DNA of 64,000 nucleotides from Caenorhabditis remanei (Eukaryota > Nematoda > Chromadorea > Rhabditida > Rhabditidae): assembly GCF_010183535.1 (NCBI RefSeq), contig NC_071332.1:2046001-2110000 (forward strand), read 5' to 3'. Both the position numbers and the translations under genes were made by a program. Shown piece by piece: positions 11,188 through 21,347 of this stretch (position 1 is the first letter of the stretch; each line of letters starts with the position of its first letter). The notes below the pieces were generated by a model that saw nothing but the letters and a program-made list of their open reading frames with translations, did not search any database and was not told where the DNA came from.

Positions 11188-11676
11188 ATCACCAGGCTTG
11201 TTTGGAGTCGTTGAATCGGATATCTGAATTCTTCGATTCTTCGACTTTTAAAATCGCACCCTCATTTCATCACCCAATTAAACTGCTCCTCCCCCTTCCA
11301 CAGCCAATATATAATGTCAAGTGAAAGTTCATTCCAGACCGATATCCTTGACCTTGTTTCGTTTTTCTTCTCTTTGTACTTTCTCTTGTTCCCCTTCTGC
11401 ACCCATTTATCTGTACGCACACTAATAAATCCTTAATCTCAGATGAGATTCAAAAACTCTTTCTAACACCTTGACGGTATCCTCGAAAATAATATCAAAA
11501 GTATTGTCAGAGTCATGTTGCGAGTCAGCGTACAAATACTAGATATTTCACACGGGGTGAATGGTGGGAGTGTTAATAGATGGAGTGCGCTCACATTTTC
11601 CCAGAGCCCTTTTGACCATTAACACGAACATTATTTATTTTTAGTGATAGCACAGGAAAATTATACAGTGGGTTAA
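11188..11676. other. 3' flank of F-box copy 4
   Basis: This contains the TATATAA (11308-11314) and AATAAA (11424-11429) module, then about 100 bases that match the flank of copy 1 (about 2420-2500, CACGGTATCCTCG region). No gene is seen before the stop codon of the minus-strand gene at 11677. Confidence 0.5.
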
Positions 11677-14600
11677 CTATGCAAAGAAAAAGAATCGAAA
11701 TTCTTGACAATATTGATAAAAACGTCCTTTGTTCCGATAACTTAGTGTCGTAATACTCTCCAAATTGCTAACAATAAATGGGGACGCCCAATAATCAATA
11801 GTGGGACAAGGAAAATAAGACCATTCACGTGCAACCGCCCAACATTGGAACTCCTTGAGAATTCCTGATCCAATTTTCTTTTTCAAAGTGTCAACAATCA
11901 GTGGGAGAGTCTTCGCTGCATAGATTTTGCTGGAATAATTAATTTTTAAATCTTTATTTTTCTTGTAACGATTAACTTACCTCATTTCCGATTGAATTAT
12001 CTCATTCAACTTTTCAGCCTGTTTTCCCTTTCGAAAGATTTTCTCCGCAACAGTAACTGAAAATGCTCAGTTGGGTGCTGGCCGAACTTTTTATGTTTGT
12101 GTTTCTAGGCCGGGGAATCCGGGTTTTAAAATGACGGAATGCGGAATTCTGCACAACCCTGATTCTTATATTCCCAAAAACCCCTTTTGAAATATTTTAA
12201 AGCCCTTACAATCTCGATCCGTTGAGTTGAGAAGTATACGACCGATAACCGTGTCGAAACCGTAGTCCCCTCTGTTGTACACGCAATGGTTGTGGTGTCC
12301 GAAGTCATCGAAGAAGAATTCGTAGTTTTTGTCGGTTGCTTCGATCACGACAAACTCGTAACCATAGCTGAAAATAGGTAGTTTCCTATTCTAGAACTGT
12401 TCGTTTATAGAACCATTAAGAACCGCCCAAATTAGAACCATCTTAAATAGAACTGCCCGGATTAGAACTGGTAGAAACCAAACCCGATTCAAGTATGGTT
12501 AAACGTTATAGTTTAAACAATTAGACCTAAATTAGCTGTTCTAATTCATACCAGTTCTAATTTGGGTGGTTCTATTCCAGGCGGTTCTATTTCGGCCAGT
12601 TTTATTTGGGACACCACCGTAATCCTTAATTCACTAGTCCTGATTTGAACTTCGGATGGTTCTTATTGGGGGACAGTTCTTATAGTTCTGTACAAGAACC
12701 ACCCGAATAAGAACTGTCCCTAATAAGAACCGTTCGCGAGAAAACCAGAACTATGACAATTTAAATAGAAAAAAAAAATCACTGACCCTTGCGTTCCAGT
12801 ATTCAAAAGTAGTGGATGTGTTTTCTCAGCTACCATTTTCAAATTCTCTCTGGTAACCTCTCCAGGCTTCTTCACTGCTCTCTTGATTTGCTCTTCTAGA
12901 ATTCCAACGTGTGCCGACGGCCAGGCGGAATCCTTCAAACTAATGCACGCTCATTGATAATTAGATAGCGCAACGCACCAGTGACATGTTCAGCCAGTTT
13001 GAGGTGAAAGAGGATATTTTAATCATATCACCCAGTAATCTGAAACCAGAGAGTTCAGTCGTACTGTTGTGTAGAGCATTATCACAAATCGCCTCGACAA
13101 ATGTCTGAAATGGATATATGTGAAGGCTTCAAATTCAATGTCAAAAGCTGAAAAACATACCAAGTATAGATCTTGGTAAGTTCTATATCTTTGAGGTACT
13201 CCTGGAATTTTTTGGTATGGTTTTCAGCTTTAAATACTGAGTTTGAAGCTAATTTCAACCCTATTCCACTTAACCTACCAAATCGAGCAGCTCACTCATA
13301 AACTCCGTAGCGAACGCCTCAACATAGGTATAATTGAAATTCGACTTTCTCAGCAGCTCACGTACTTGACACCTGAAGACTTATTATTAACTTTAAAAAC
13401 GATTTCTAGGTCAGCAATGCTCAGAAAATAGTTTTTTAGAAAGTCTCATTTTGGTATAATAGGTTCCTCCCATACTTGCAAACCGGGCCGGCGCGTAACT
13501 CGCGCCAAGCTCAATATTATGAGCTCAAAAATATACCAAAATGTAGATCTCATCGAGTTCTATGTCCGTGACCTGCTACGGGCCGGATGGCTATTTGTTA
13601 ATGTGCCGCAGCCCGGAAAAAGTGCCAAAAAACGCGAAAATGGCCAAAAAAGCTTTTCTAGCCCGGCCCGCGGCACATTAACGAATAGCCCGGTCCGGAG
13701 TAGGTCACTGACATAGAACTCGTCGAGATCTACATTTTGGTATATTTTTCAGCTCATAATATTGAGTTTGACGCGAGTTACGAGCCGGCCCGTGTCGGCC
13801 CGTTTTGACCCGGTTTGCAAGTATGGTTCCAACCCTAAAACCAGAAGTTCTTAAAACGAACAGTTCTAAAAAGAGAAAGTTCTGCAAAAGCCAAAAAAAT
13901 GTTTGTACTACTTACCCGTCCTCAAAGTACTCCCTTTTAATAATCGATCCTTTATATCGCATTTCATTGAAATATGCCTCGATCGCTTCGTGATAACTAA
14001 AGAAAGAATTATGGTAGACACCCATATCTTCCTGTGAAACAAATTTGAATTTACGAAGGAATTCTTCTTCTATGTCGATGAATTCTGCAATAAAATTTAT
14101 AGATAATAGCGAAACAGCTTTGTGTGACCTAGAAACACAAAAAAATTTGGCCAGAATTTTCGAGCTGAAACCCTCTTACCCATTATATATAGTTCAATAT
14201 CTGGAAGAGGTTCGTTCCCTTTCACTCGAAATCGTAGAAACGCATTCATCAAGTTTCTACGATGATCTGCAAGTTGCTGCGCCTCCTCATGTGAGATGCT
14301 TGTACAGTAATCCAGCAGAAAATTGAAACGCTGAACAAATTAGACTTTTTTTAAAATAGTTAGAGCTCAAATTCAACAGAAACATACAACTTTTAACTGT
14401 ATGGTTTCACGCATACAGTCGGACTCAAATTCGCTTATTTGATAGCCCATTTTTTTATAGTCAGGATTCAGATAGCGGTCGGCGGACGACTTCATGAAAC
14501 GAATTAGTTCTTTCACAGTCTGAAATTGGGAATTTTTAATGAGTCAAGGTTTTTTTTCGAACGGGTTACCCTTATATATTCCGAGTTTAAGATTTTCGCA

Positions 14601-15584
14601 GTTCTAGTCGCAGTTCTAGCTCGTTTTTCCTGTATTTTCCATATTTTTTCTGCTCGGGCGCGGAAGTCCATGAGAGCTCGGAACTCGGCGCTCTCCGGCT
14701 GAAAAATGGTTTTTTGGACGTAAAATGACATTTTTGTTCGAAAATTAGAAAAAAAACCGAAAACAGCACAAAAACACTATCTTATAGCAAATTTTGCGCT
14801 GATTCCAATTCTGTGTTTACTTTTTGCAACGGGAGCATGTGTAAAAGGTTGATCACGTTTTTTAGTACTTGCTGGCTTAGAATCCGTCAACTCGACAATC
14901 GTGATATCTTACAAAAATGACATCATTCGACACAAAGGAGTGCTACCGTAATATTTTGGGAGCAAATTTGACCTTGATTGACTTCTATCGACAGTCAACG
15001 GTTATTAATTGTTTTTTGGTAAAAAAACTAAAAAAAAATTGCTGGAAAGTCACAAAATTTAACAAAATTCAAATTTTCCCAACAATATATTACGGTAGCA
15101 CTCGTTTCCAGCTGTATCGAATAGCGTCATTATTGTGGTGAATTATCACGATCAGGGCTAGGCAAATTATTTGAATTCTTGTTTTGAATGTTTGATATCT
15201 TTGGTGAAAGTTGACCAATCTGTTCAAAACGTTCTCGGCTGTTTTTAATTACCAATTCTTACATTAGGTGACTCAATTCAGGGAACAATGTTGTGCGTTA
15301 TCTCCCACCTTTTTTTTAGTCGCCTTATACATAAGTGCTCCGAGGGGGACATATGCTTTCATGAGGGAAGTCAGTTTAGGTCCGAACTCATTTAAAGACA
15401 ATAAAGCATCTCCTGATCTGTTATTCGCTGCCGATAAAGCATTGATTGCAGTGTCGACAATCTCTGCTGCAAAGGCTCAAAAATTATTGATCCCTAATTA
15501 AGATTTTGATTAATTACCTGGTGTTTGTTCTATTGTTACGCATGGAGATAGTATCACGAGGCATAAGAGCCAGAGCATCAGCAT
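11677..15584 (-). CDS. Predicted secreted protein, unknown family (full-length member)
   Basis: I join 11 exons on the minus strand: 15584-15518, 15466-15309, 14519-14391, 14330-14180, 14084-13916, 13372-13279, 13104-12979, 12932-12787, 12367-12210, 12056-11981 and 11929-11677. All phases agree and give 508 residues. The N-terminus is a signal peptide (MLMLWLLCLVILSPCVT) followed by AEIVDTAINALSAANNRSGD and FGPKLTSLMKAYVPLGALM. Charged, probably helical stretches follow, then a cysteine-poor C-terminal region with KNYEFFFDDFG and WAVAREWSYFPCPTIDYW. I do not recognise the family; it looks like one of the many nematode-specific extracellular protein families. The start is the first of two close in-frame ATGs. 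The exon 3 donor (GTTGTA) is weak, and joining exon 2 to exon 3 across a 789-bp repeat-filled intron rests only on phase, orientation and family logic. Four partial copies lie nearby. Confidence 0.75.
12368..12786. repeat. GGTTCTAATT-rich foldback in a conserved intron position
   Basis: This intron is filled with units such as TAGAACCGCCC and the inverted GGGCGGTTCTA. The corresponding intron of the copies at 19975-20349 and 27226-27684 contains the same kind of sequence, so the element was present before the gene copies separated. A related block lies at about 30790-31010. Confidence 0.65.
13480..13830. mobile_element. Foldback of the CCAAAATGTAGATCTC family
   Basis: This is a clean example in intron 6 of the secreted-protein gene. 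The left arm runs CGTAACTCGCGCC, CTCAATATTATGAGCTC, ATACCAAAATGTAGATCTC and GAGTTCTATGTCCGTGACCT. The right arm is its inverted complement up to 13790. The centre is GGGCCGGATGGCTATT and its complement. No reading frame is present, so this is a non-autonomous hairpin element. Confidence 0.8.
14585..14735 (-). other. Exon-like fragment shared with the chimeric copy
   Basis: Inside intron 2 of the secreted-protein gene, in the same orientation, lies AG followed by an open stretch reading PESAEFRALMDFRARAEKIW. The same segment is at 19649-19786 (PEDAEFRALMDFQNRSEKAW), where it joins in frame to the family's downstream exons. It is a charged, tryptophan-containing and probably helical segment. 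I do not recognise it. It may be an alternative exon or a repeated captured exon. Confidence 0.45.
14912..15110. repeat. Short hairpin element, ends GAGTGCTACCGTAATAT
   Basis: Ends GAGTGCTACCGTAATATT (about 14938) and ATATTACGGTAGCACTCG (about 15087) are inverted repeats around an AT-rich centre. It lies in the large intron 2 of the secreted-protein gene. Confidence 0.6.
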
Positions 15585-16129
15585 TCCTGTGACAAATGAC
15601 GTACGGAGAATATCAAATTGCTTTTTTTTGTTAGATCGGAGAAAGAGAAAGAAAAAATATCAAGTTTTGAGATGGAGCTTGCCACGATCAATAAGCTGAC
15701 TCATCTTTAATTCTACCAATTCCATATATATTTTTCAAGTAGATCAAACCTAGCTCTATATTTTTGTAGTTGACCACTTTTTGAGAGCTATTCTAGTTCT
15801 CGAGATACTACGGTTGCAAGGTGGTGAGTGTTCTGCGTCTCTCTCTCCCTCTCGCTAGCGCATCTTCAAAGGCACATATCTCAAAAACGTGAATAGCTAT
15901 CAAAAAATTGTCAACTACAAAAATGTAGACCTAGGTTTGATCTACCTGAAAGTTAAATAGTTTTAAGAATCGGAGTAAAAGTGGCCGAGTTGCGAAAGTG
16001 AGCTTATTGATTTATCTCAAAAGTTGCTCTTCTCTTTCTCTTTTTTCTATCTCTTTTTATCTCTCTCTCTTTCTCCAATTTAACGAAAAATTGCAATTTG
16101 ATATTCTCAGTACGCCATCTGCCACACAA
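15585..16129. promoter_or_regulatory. Divergent spacer with TGTAGTTGACAAC hairpin
   Basis: This lies between the divergently oriented starts of the full-length gene (15584) and its truncated copy (16130). It contains a hairpin element (about 15739-15950) with arms AGATCAAACCTAG and CTAGGTTTGATCT, each next to a TGTAGTTGAC block, around a CTCTCTCTCCCTCTCGCT core. The same kind of block precedes the copy at 2768, so it travels with the gene family. Confidence 0.55.
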
Positions 16130-16385
16130 ATGCTGATGCTCTGGTTCCTATGCCTCGTGATATTATCTCCATGCGTAGCAATAGAACAAACATCAGGTAA
16201 TTGATTGAAATCTTAATTGAGGATCAATAATTATCTATATCAATTAAAAATTTGCAGCAGAGATTGTCGACACTGCAATTGAAACCTTAAATAATAGATC
16301 AGACGATGTTTTCAAGGATTTCAAAGAGTTTGGACCTAAACTTTCTGCCCTGATGAAAGCCATCTTCTTCCTACTAATGGAATAG
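16130..16385 (+). pseudogene. Truncated 5' copy of the secreted-protein family (64 codons)
   Basis: Exons 16130-16196 and 16258-16385 match exons 1-2 of the full-length gene and end at a TAG after FGPKLSALMKAIFFLLME. The signal peptide is MLMLWFLCLVILSPCVA. Exon 1 has exactly the same length (67 nt) and donor phase as in the full copy. It has lost everything after exon 2. A 64-residue secreted peptide is possible, but loss of the remaining nine exons makes a relic more likely. Confidence 0.7.
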
Positions 16386-16955
16386 TTCTGTGTGTGTGTC
16401 CAACGCTTCTCCCTGAATAACTTTTTTCTCTCTGGACCGTTTCAAAAGATGTTTGGGGGTATACCTATGAACCTCCGAGCGCTTCAATTTTTTGGGCCCC
16501 GGGTGTCAGATTACTGTAGGATTACTGTAGCTACCGTAACCCAAAAAATGGAAAAAGGTTTCAAACAGAACGAGGAGAGACCAGACTTGGGTGGTAACAA
16601 CCTCGACCCCTCAGTATGACACCCAAAAAAAACTGGGCCGGTTACTGTAGGATTACGGTGGTTACAGAGTTTTGAACATTTACAGTCGAACCTAAATATC
16701 TTGGAAGGTTCAGATCCCCATTGATTGAGTACGTTGGTAAATTTGTTTACTCTGTAGTCCCGTACTTTTCCTTGAAGAACTTTGCAGGATTTCCACTGCC
16801 ATACCCCTGAAGGGGTACTGTAGCTACAGTAACCCAAAAATCGGGAAAGCAGGTTCCAACTGAAAATACGGGGTCCATACTTTGGTAGAGACACCCTTGG
16901 CACCCTAAGACAATACTCTAAAAAAATTTGAGCCGGTTTGGCCGCAGCTTCCAGT
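16386..16955. repeat. Repeat-rich spacer with TACTGTAGCTACAGTA-type motifs
   Basis: No gene is supported. Short blocks such as TTACTGTAGCTACCGTAACC (about 16532) and TACTGTAGCTACAGTAACCC (about 16817) recur, separated by about 280 bases of similar material, which looks like a decayed foldback. Confidence 0.45.
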
Positions 16956-17488
16956 AATTTCCAAAATGTTCCAGAAAGTTCTCGAAACTTCTTGAAACTT
17001 TCATAAACTTCTAGAAACTTCCAGAGAGTTCTAGAAAACTTCAGAAATTAATAGAACCGTTCAAAAAAATCTAGACTTTTACAGAACCTTCCAGTTCAAA
17101 ATTTTGAATTTCAGCGGGAATTCAAATATTCTAGAACCTTCTAGAAACTTCTAGAAAAAAACTTTTGAATTTCGGCGGGAATTCAAATATTCTAGAACCT
17201 TCTAGAAACTTCTAGAAAAAACTTTTGAATTTCGGCGGGAATTCAAATATTCTAGAACCTTCTAGAAACTTCTAGAAAAAACTTTTGAATTTCGGCGGAA
17301 ATTCAAATATTCCAGAACCTTCTAGAAACTTCTAGAAAAAGTTATGAATTTCGGCGGGAATTCAAATATTCCAGAACCTTCTAGAAACTTCTAGAAAAAA
17401 CTTTTGAATTTCGGCGGAAATTCAAATATTCCAGAACCTTCTAGAAACTTTTAGGAAAAATCTTTTGAATTTCGGCGGAAATTCAAAT
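16956..17488. repeat. Tandem TTCTAGAA array (heat-shock-element-like)
   Basis: From about 17120 a unit of about 60 bp repeats six times. Each unit holds three TTCTAGAA palindromes about 10 bp apart, then TTTTGAATTTCGGCGGGAAT. The spacing of GAA/TTC blocks matches heat-shock elements bound by HSF-1. Before it (16956-17110) is a degenerate version with TTCCAGAA and TTCTCGAAAC. The array continues at 18172-18265 beyond an insertion. In Caenorhabditis, such arrays have been linked to Helitron elements; I infer that origin here and did not see Helitron ends. Confidence 0.75.
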
Positions 17489-18171
17489 CAGTGTGTGCTC
17501 TCGATATTTTTTCTCGAGAGACAAGGATTTCGAGAGATCTCTCGAAAATTTCTCGAGAGATTCTCGAGAGATTTTTGAGTCTCTCGAAATCTCTCGAGAG
17601 ATTTCTCGAGAGATCTCTTGAGAGATTTTCGAGAGATTTCGAGAGATAACTCAAAGACTGCTTCAAAAAGAGCACAGTGCGAATTTCGACTCTGGGACAT
17701 TGCAAACGGACATTTCGATACCAGACAGTTCGAAACCGGACATTTCGAAACCGGTGAAACACGAATACCTTTTATTTTTGAAAAAAATGTATTAAAAGGG
17801 TCCGAACTTCCGGGCCGATTCGACACCGGCCATAGTATAACATTTTTGCATTCTGTTTTTGGCTTTTTGGAACAAATCTGACAACCAACGGGTTCGACCG
17901 CCAATGGTAAAAAAATATTTTTGGTTTTTTTGTTTTCAGCTTTTTGGTACCAATCTGAAGACCATAGTTTGATCCCCACTGCGGAAAATAAAAAGTTTAT
18001 TCATTTTTCACCGGTTTCGAAATGTCAGGTTTCGAAAACTAGGAAATAGTCTGTTAAAAGATTGATTTCTCTCGAGAGAAATCTCTCGAGAAATCTCTCG
18101 AGATATTTTCGAGAGATCTTTCGAGAGATTTTTCGAGAGATCTCTCGAGATGCTCTCGAAGACACACACTG
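17489..18171. mobile_element. hAT-like foldback with 8-bp target duplication
   Basis: A 683-bp insert lies exactly between two ATTCAAAT copies (17481-17488 and 18172-18179) inside the TTCTAGAA array; the uninterrupted units show one copy. The ends are CAGTGTGTGCTCTCGA and, inverted, CAGTGTGTGTCTTCGA. Subterminal blocks are dense in TCTCGAGAGA palindromes, and inner GAAACCGGTGAAA-type sequence is also inverted. An 8-bp duplication is typical of the hAT superfamily. There is no transposase frame, so it is non-autonomous. Confidence 0.8.
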
Positions 18172-18265
18172 ATTCAAATATTCTAGAACCTTCTAGAAAC
18201 TTCTAGAAAAAACTTTTGAATTTCTGCGGAAATTCAAATATTCCAGAACCTTCTAGAAACTAAGA
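18172..18265. repeat. Right remainder of the TTCTAGAA array
   Basis: One and a half more units of the 60-bp array follow the inserted element. Together with 17120-17488 they form one array split by the insertion. Confidence 0.75.
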
Positions 18266-18975
18266 ACATCTAAACTTTAAATAGAGAAAAAAGATTTTAA
18301 TCGAAAAATAGAATATAGAGAAGCAACCAACAAAGCTGATTAGAAGAGCAACCAAGGGTCCATGAATAGACGTTCCAAAATTCTCTCACTTTTGAGTTTC
18401 CAGCAGCGTCGTTTCGATTTTTTATCAATTACGACAAAGAGATGTTTCTAGACGTTTTAGTTTTGGTGCTTTGACAACGGGCAAGTAGAAGGAATCCAAA
18501 GTTTTCCCTGAGAACCCCGGAATGTCGAGATTGATTCTTTTGAAGTTCTGAGGGGTGTGACGGCCAAATTTGCAAAGCCGCCATACGGCCGACCGAGGAA
18601 GGCCGCGGCCTCGGGTCAGCTTTGCTTCCAACAACTAAAAAAACAGCGGCCGGGTGAGCTGCTGTGAAACTGACTGAAATTTTGTTGTAGAGCCGGAATC
18701 AAGAATAATTATAGTGAAAATGTCAGAAATCTTTTGTACCGCACCTTATGCTGAACGACAAAGCAGTGCAATTAAGAAGAAATAATAAAGGAACAGACAA
18801 GTTAAGACGAACAGTAAAGTCATAAGAACATTACATTATTACATTCAGCTCAAAAGCTTTTTTGTATTTGGAAAAACATTTTCAGCAGTTTCTACTTACA
18901 AAGTTCAAGTCAACTAAATCCAGCGAAAATCGCGGCGTAGCCGCGAATTTCCTGCTGGTGGTTCCTATTGGAACA
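18266..18975. other. Spacer without a recognised gene
   Basis: This is mixed AT-rich and GC-richer sequence. About 18540-18660 contains CGGCC-rich sequence (GGCCGCGGCCTCGGGTCAGC). I see no exon supported by a paralogue. It may hold the promoter of the chimeric copy that starts at 18976. Confidence 0.3.
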
Positions 18976-21017
18976 ATGGCTAGGAAGGCGGCTGAACAGA
19001 AGGTGAGAGATAGATATTGAAAACTGCTGAAAATCGTTGAAAATCGTTGAAAATGCGCGCAAATTGGCTGATAAATAACTAAAATTGACTGAAAATGGCT
19101 GAAAATAGGTGAAAATAGATTAAAATTGGCTGAAAATTGGCTAAAATTGGCTGAAAATGGCAGAAAGTAGGTGAAAAATGGCAGAAAATGGCTAAAATTG
19201 GGTGGAAATGGCTGAAAGCGGGCTAAATTTTGCTGAAAATGACTGAGAAAGATTGAAAATGACTGAAAAAGGCTGAAAAATGACTGAAAAATAGCTGAAA
19301 ATGGCTAAACTTGGATGAAAATAGGCTAAAATTGGTTGAAAATGGCTGAAAAATAGCTAAGAATGGCTGAAAAACGCGTTTGAGGTACGCCAGATAGCTG
19401 AAAAACCAAATTTTTCTGACAAATTTAGAGTTTTTATGATGGAAAACGGCATTTTTTGAGTCATTCTGCGATTTTTGGTTTTTTTTGGATTTTCAAACGA
19501 AAAATGTCATTTTACTACCAAAAAACGATGTTTTCGCCCCAAAAATCACTCAGAATCCATATTTTAAATCTAAAAATGCTATTTTTCAACGATTTTGGAA
19601 CATGTACTCAAATTTCCGTCAAACAATTTGAAACTATACATATTTCAGCCGGAGGACGCCGAGTTCCGAGCCCTCATGGACTTTCAAAACCGATCAGAAA
19701 AAGCATGGAAAATGTGGGAAAACCGAGCTAGAACTACGTCAACAACTACTGAAATTCCGTCTTTTGTCTCTCTGGACTTGTCACTGGTGCGTTGTCCTGT
19801 CTAATCATCAATTTGCATTTATTTGAAGGGTTCCACTTGGCCATGGGCACACTTGGGAATACTAGAAGATCAAATCAAGAAAGTTGTGGAGGAGACGGGA
19901 TACGTGACCGAAGATAGTTTGAAAATGGTATCTGAGAACACAGCTCCACTACTTCTGAATACTGGAACGCAAGAGTCAGTGATTTATTTTTCTATTTAAA
20001 TTGTCATAGTTCTGGTTAGGGGCAGTTCTTGTTTGGGTGTTTGTGATCTGGTGGTTTTTGTACAGAACTATAAGAACTGTTCCCCAATAAGATCCATCCA
20101 AAATATGAATCAAAAAACCTCCCAAATAAGAATTAACCAGATCTAGACCGCCCATGTCATAACTGTTATGAATAAGAACCGTCACATCTAGGTCTAATGA
20201 CTTAACTATAGCGTTTAACCATACTTGAATCGGGTTTGGTTTCTACCAGTTCTAATCCGGGCAGTTCTATTTAAGATGGTTCTAATTTGGGCGGTACTTA
20301 ACGGTTCTAAAAACGGACAGTTCTAGAATGGAAACGTTGCAATTTTCAGCTATGGTTACGAGTTTGTCGTGATCGGAGCAACCGACAAAAACTACGAATT
20401 CTTCTTCGATGACTTCGACCGCCAAAGCGATTGCGTGTACAACAGAGGGGGCTATGGTATCGACACGGTCATCGGTCGTATACTGCATAACTCAACGGAT
20501 CGAGATTGTAAGGGTTTTGAAATATAATTATATGGGAATATAGGAATCAGGGTTTGAGCACGATACCGCATTCCGCCTTCCGCCATTCCAAAACCCGGAT
20601 TCCGCGGCCTAGAAACAGCACCCAACTGAGCATTTTCAGTTACGCTTGCGGAGAAAATCTTCCGAAGGGGAAAACAGGCTGAAAAATTAAACGAGATAAT
20701 TCAATCGGAAATGAGGTAAGTTAATCGTTACAAAAAAATAAAGGTAAAAAATTAATTATTCCAGCAAAATCTATGCAGCGAAGACTCTCCCACTGATTGT
20801 TGACACTTTGAAAGAGAAAATTGGATCAGGAATTCTCAAGGAGTTCCAATGTTGGGCGGTTGCACGTGAATGGTCTTATTTTCCTTGTCCCACTATTGAT
20901 TATTGGGCGTCCCCATATATTGTTAGCAATTTGGAGAGTATTACGACACTACGCTATTGGAACAAAGGACGTTTTTATCAATATTGTCAAGAATTCCGCT
21001 TCTTTTTCTTTGCATAG
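18976..21017 (+). CDS. Chimeric 3' copy of the secreted-protein family
   Basis: Six exons, 18976-19002, 19649-19786, 19829-19974, 20350-20507, 20640-20715 and 20765-21017, stay in one frame for 265 residues. The last four are clear copies of the last four exons of the gene at 15584-11677 (same lengths 146, 158, 76 and 253 nt). The second exon fuses a foreign segment (PEDAEFRALMDFQNRSEKAW) to the tail of the old exon (FVSLDLSL, against FTSNWLNMSL in the full copy). The first exon (MARKAAEQK) is a guess based on ATG, donor and phase. The predicted product has no signal peptide, so if it is real it would be intracellular, unlike its relative. A pseudogene with luckily open exons is the alternative. 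Confidence 0.45.
19017..19385. repeat. Degenerate tandem repeat of GGCTGAAAAT
   Basis: About 30 imperfect copies of a 10-16 bp unit (GGCTGAAAATGGCTGAAAAT and variants) fill 370 bp of the presumed first intron of the chimeric copy. It reads as a simple minisatellite with no coding meaning. Confidence 0.75.
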
Positions 21018-21347
21018 TGTTCATCTGTATAATTTTCCTGTTCTTTGACTAGAAATGAATAATTTTTGTGTTAATGGTTAAGCTTTCCGCGGACATCATA
21101 ACTCCGTCAACATTTCATCACTCTGGAGAAAAATGGGCGGAGTCTGTTTTTCAATTTTGCCGCACTTTTTTTAAACACTCCTGAAATTACACAATCCGCG
21201 AAAAAACCTGCGCGGCGAAGTTGCACAACAGACTATGAATGTAAGAAGCTTTGAAATGTGTGTTTTTGAACTTTTATTTCAACAAATGATAATAAAATAA
21301 ACAAATCAGACAACAAAACCAATATACTTATTTTCATGTTCAGTTTT
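21018..21347. other. Spacer between convergent genes
   Basis: This separates the ends of the chimeric copy (+) and membrane gene A (-). An AATAAA at about 21293-21298 lies on the plus strand. A GGAGAAAAATGGGCGGAGTC block near 21123 is shared with 29150-29310. No coding exon is seen. Confidence 0.4.

Noticed and set aside
17618..17881. 87-codon frame inside the hAT-like element
   Set aside because: It is made of TCTCGAGAGA repeats and foldback sequence; no transposase motif.
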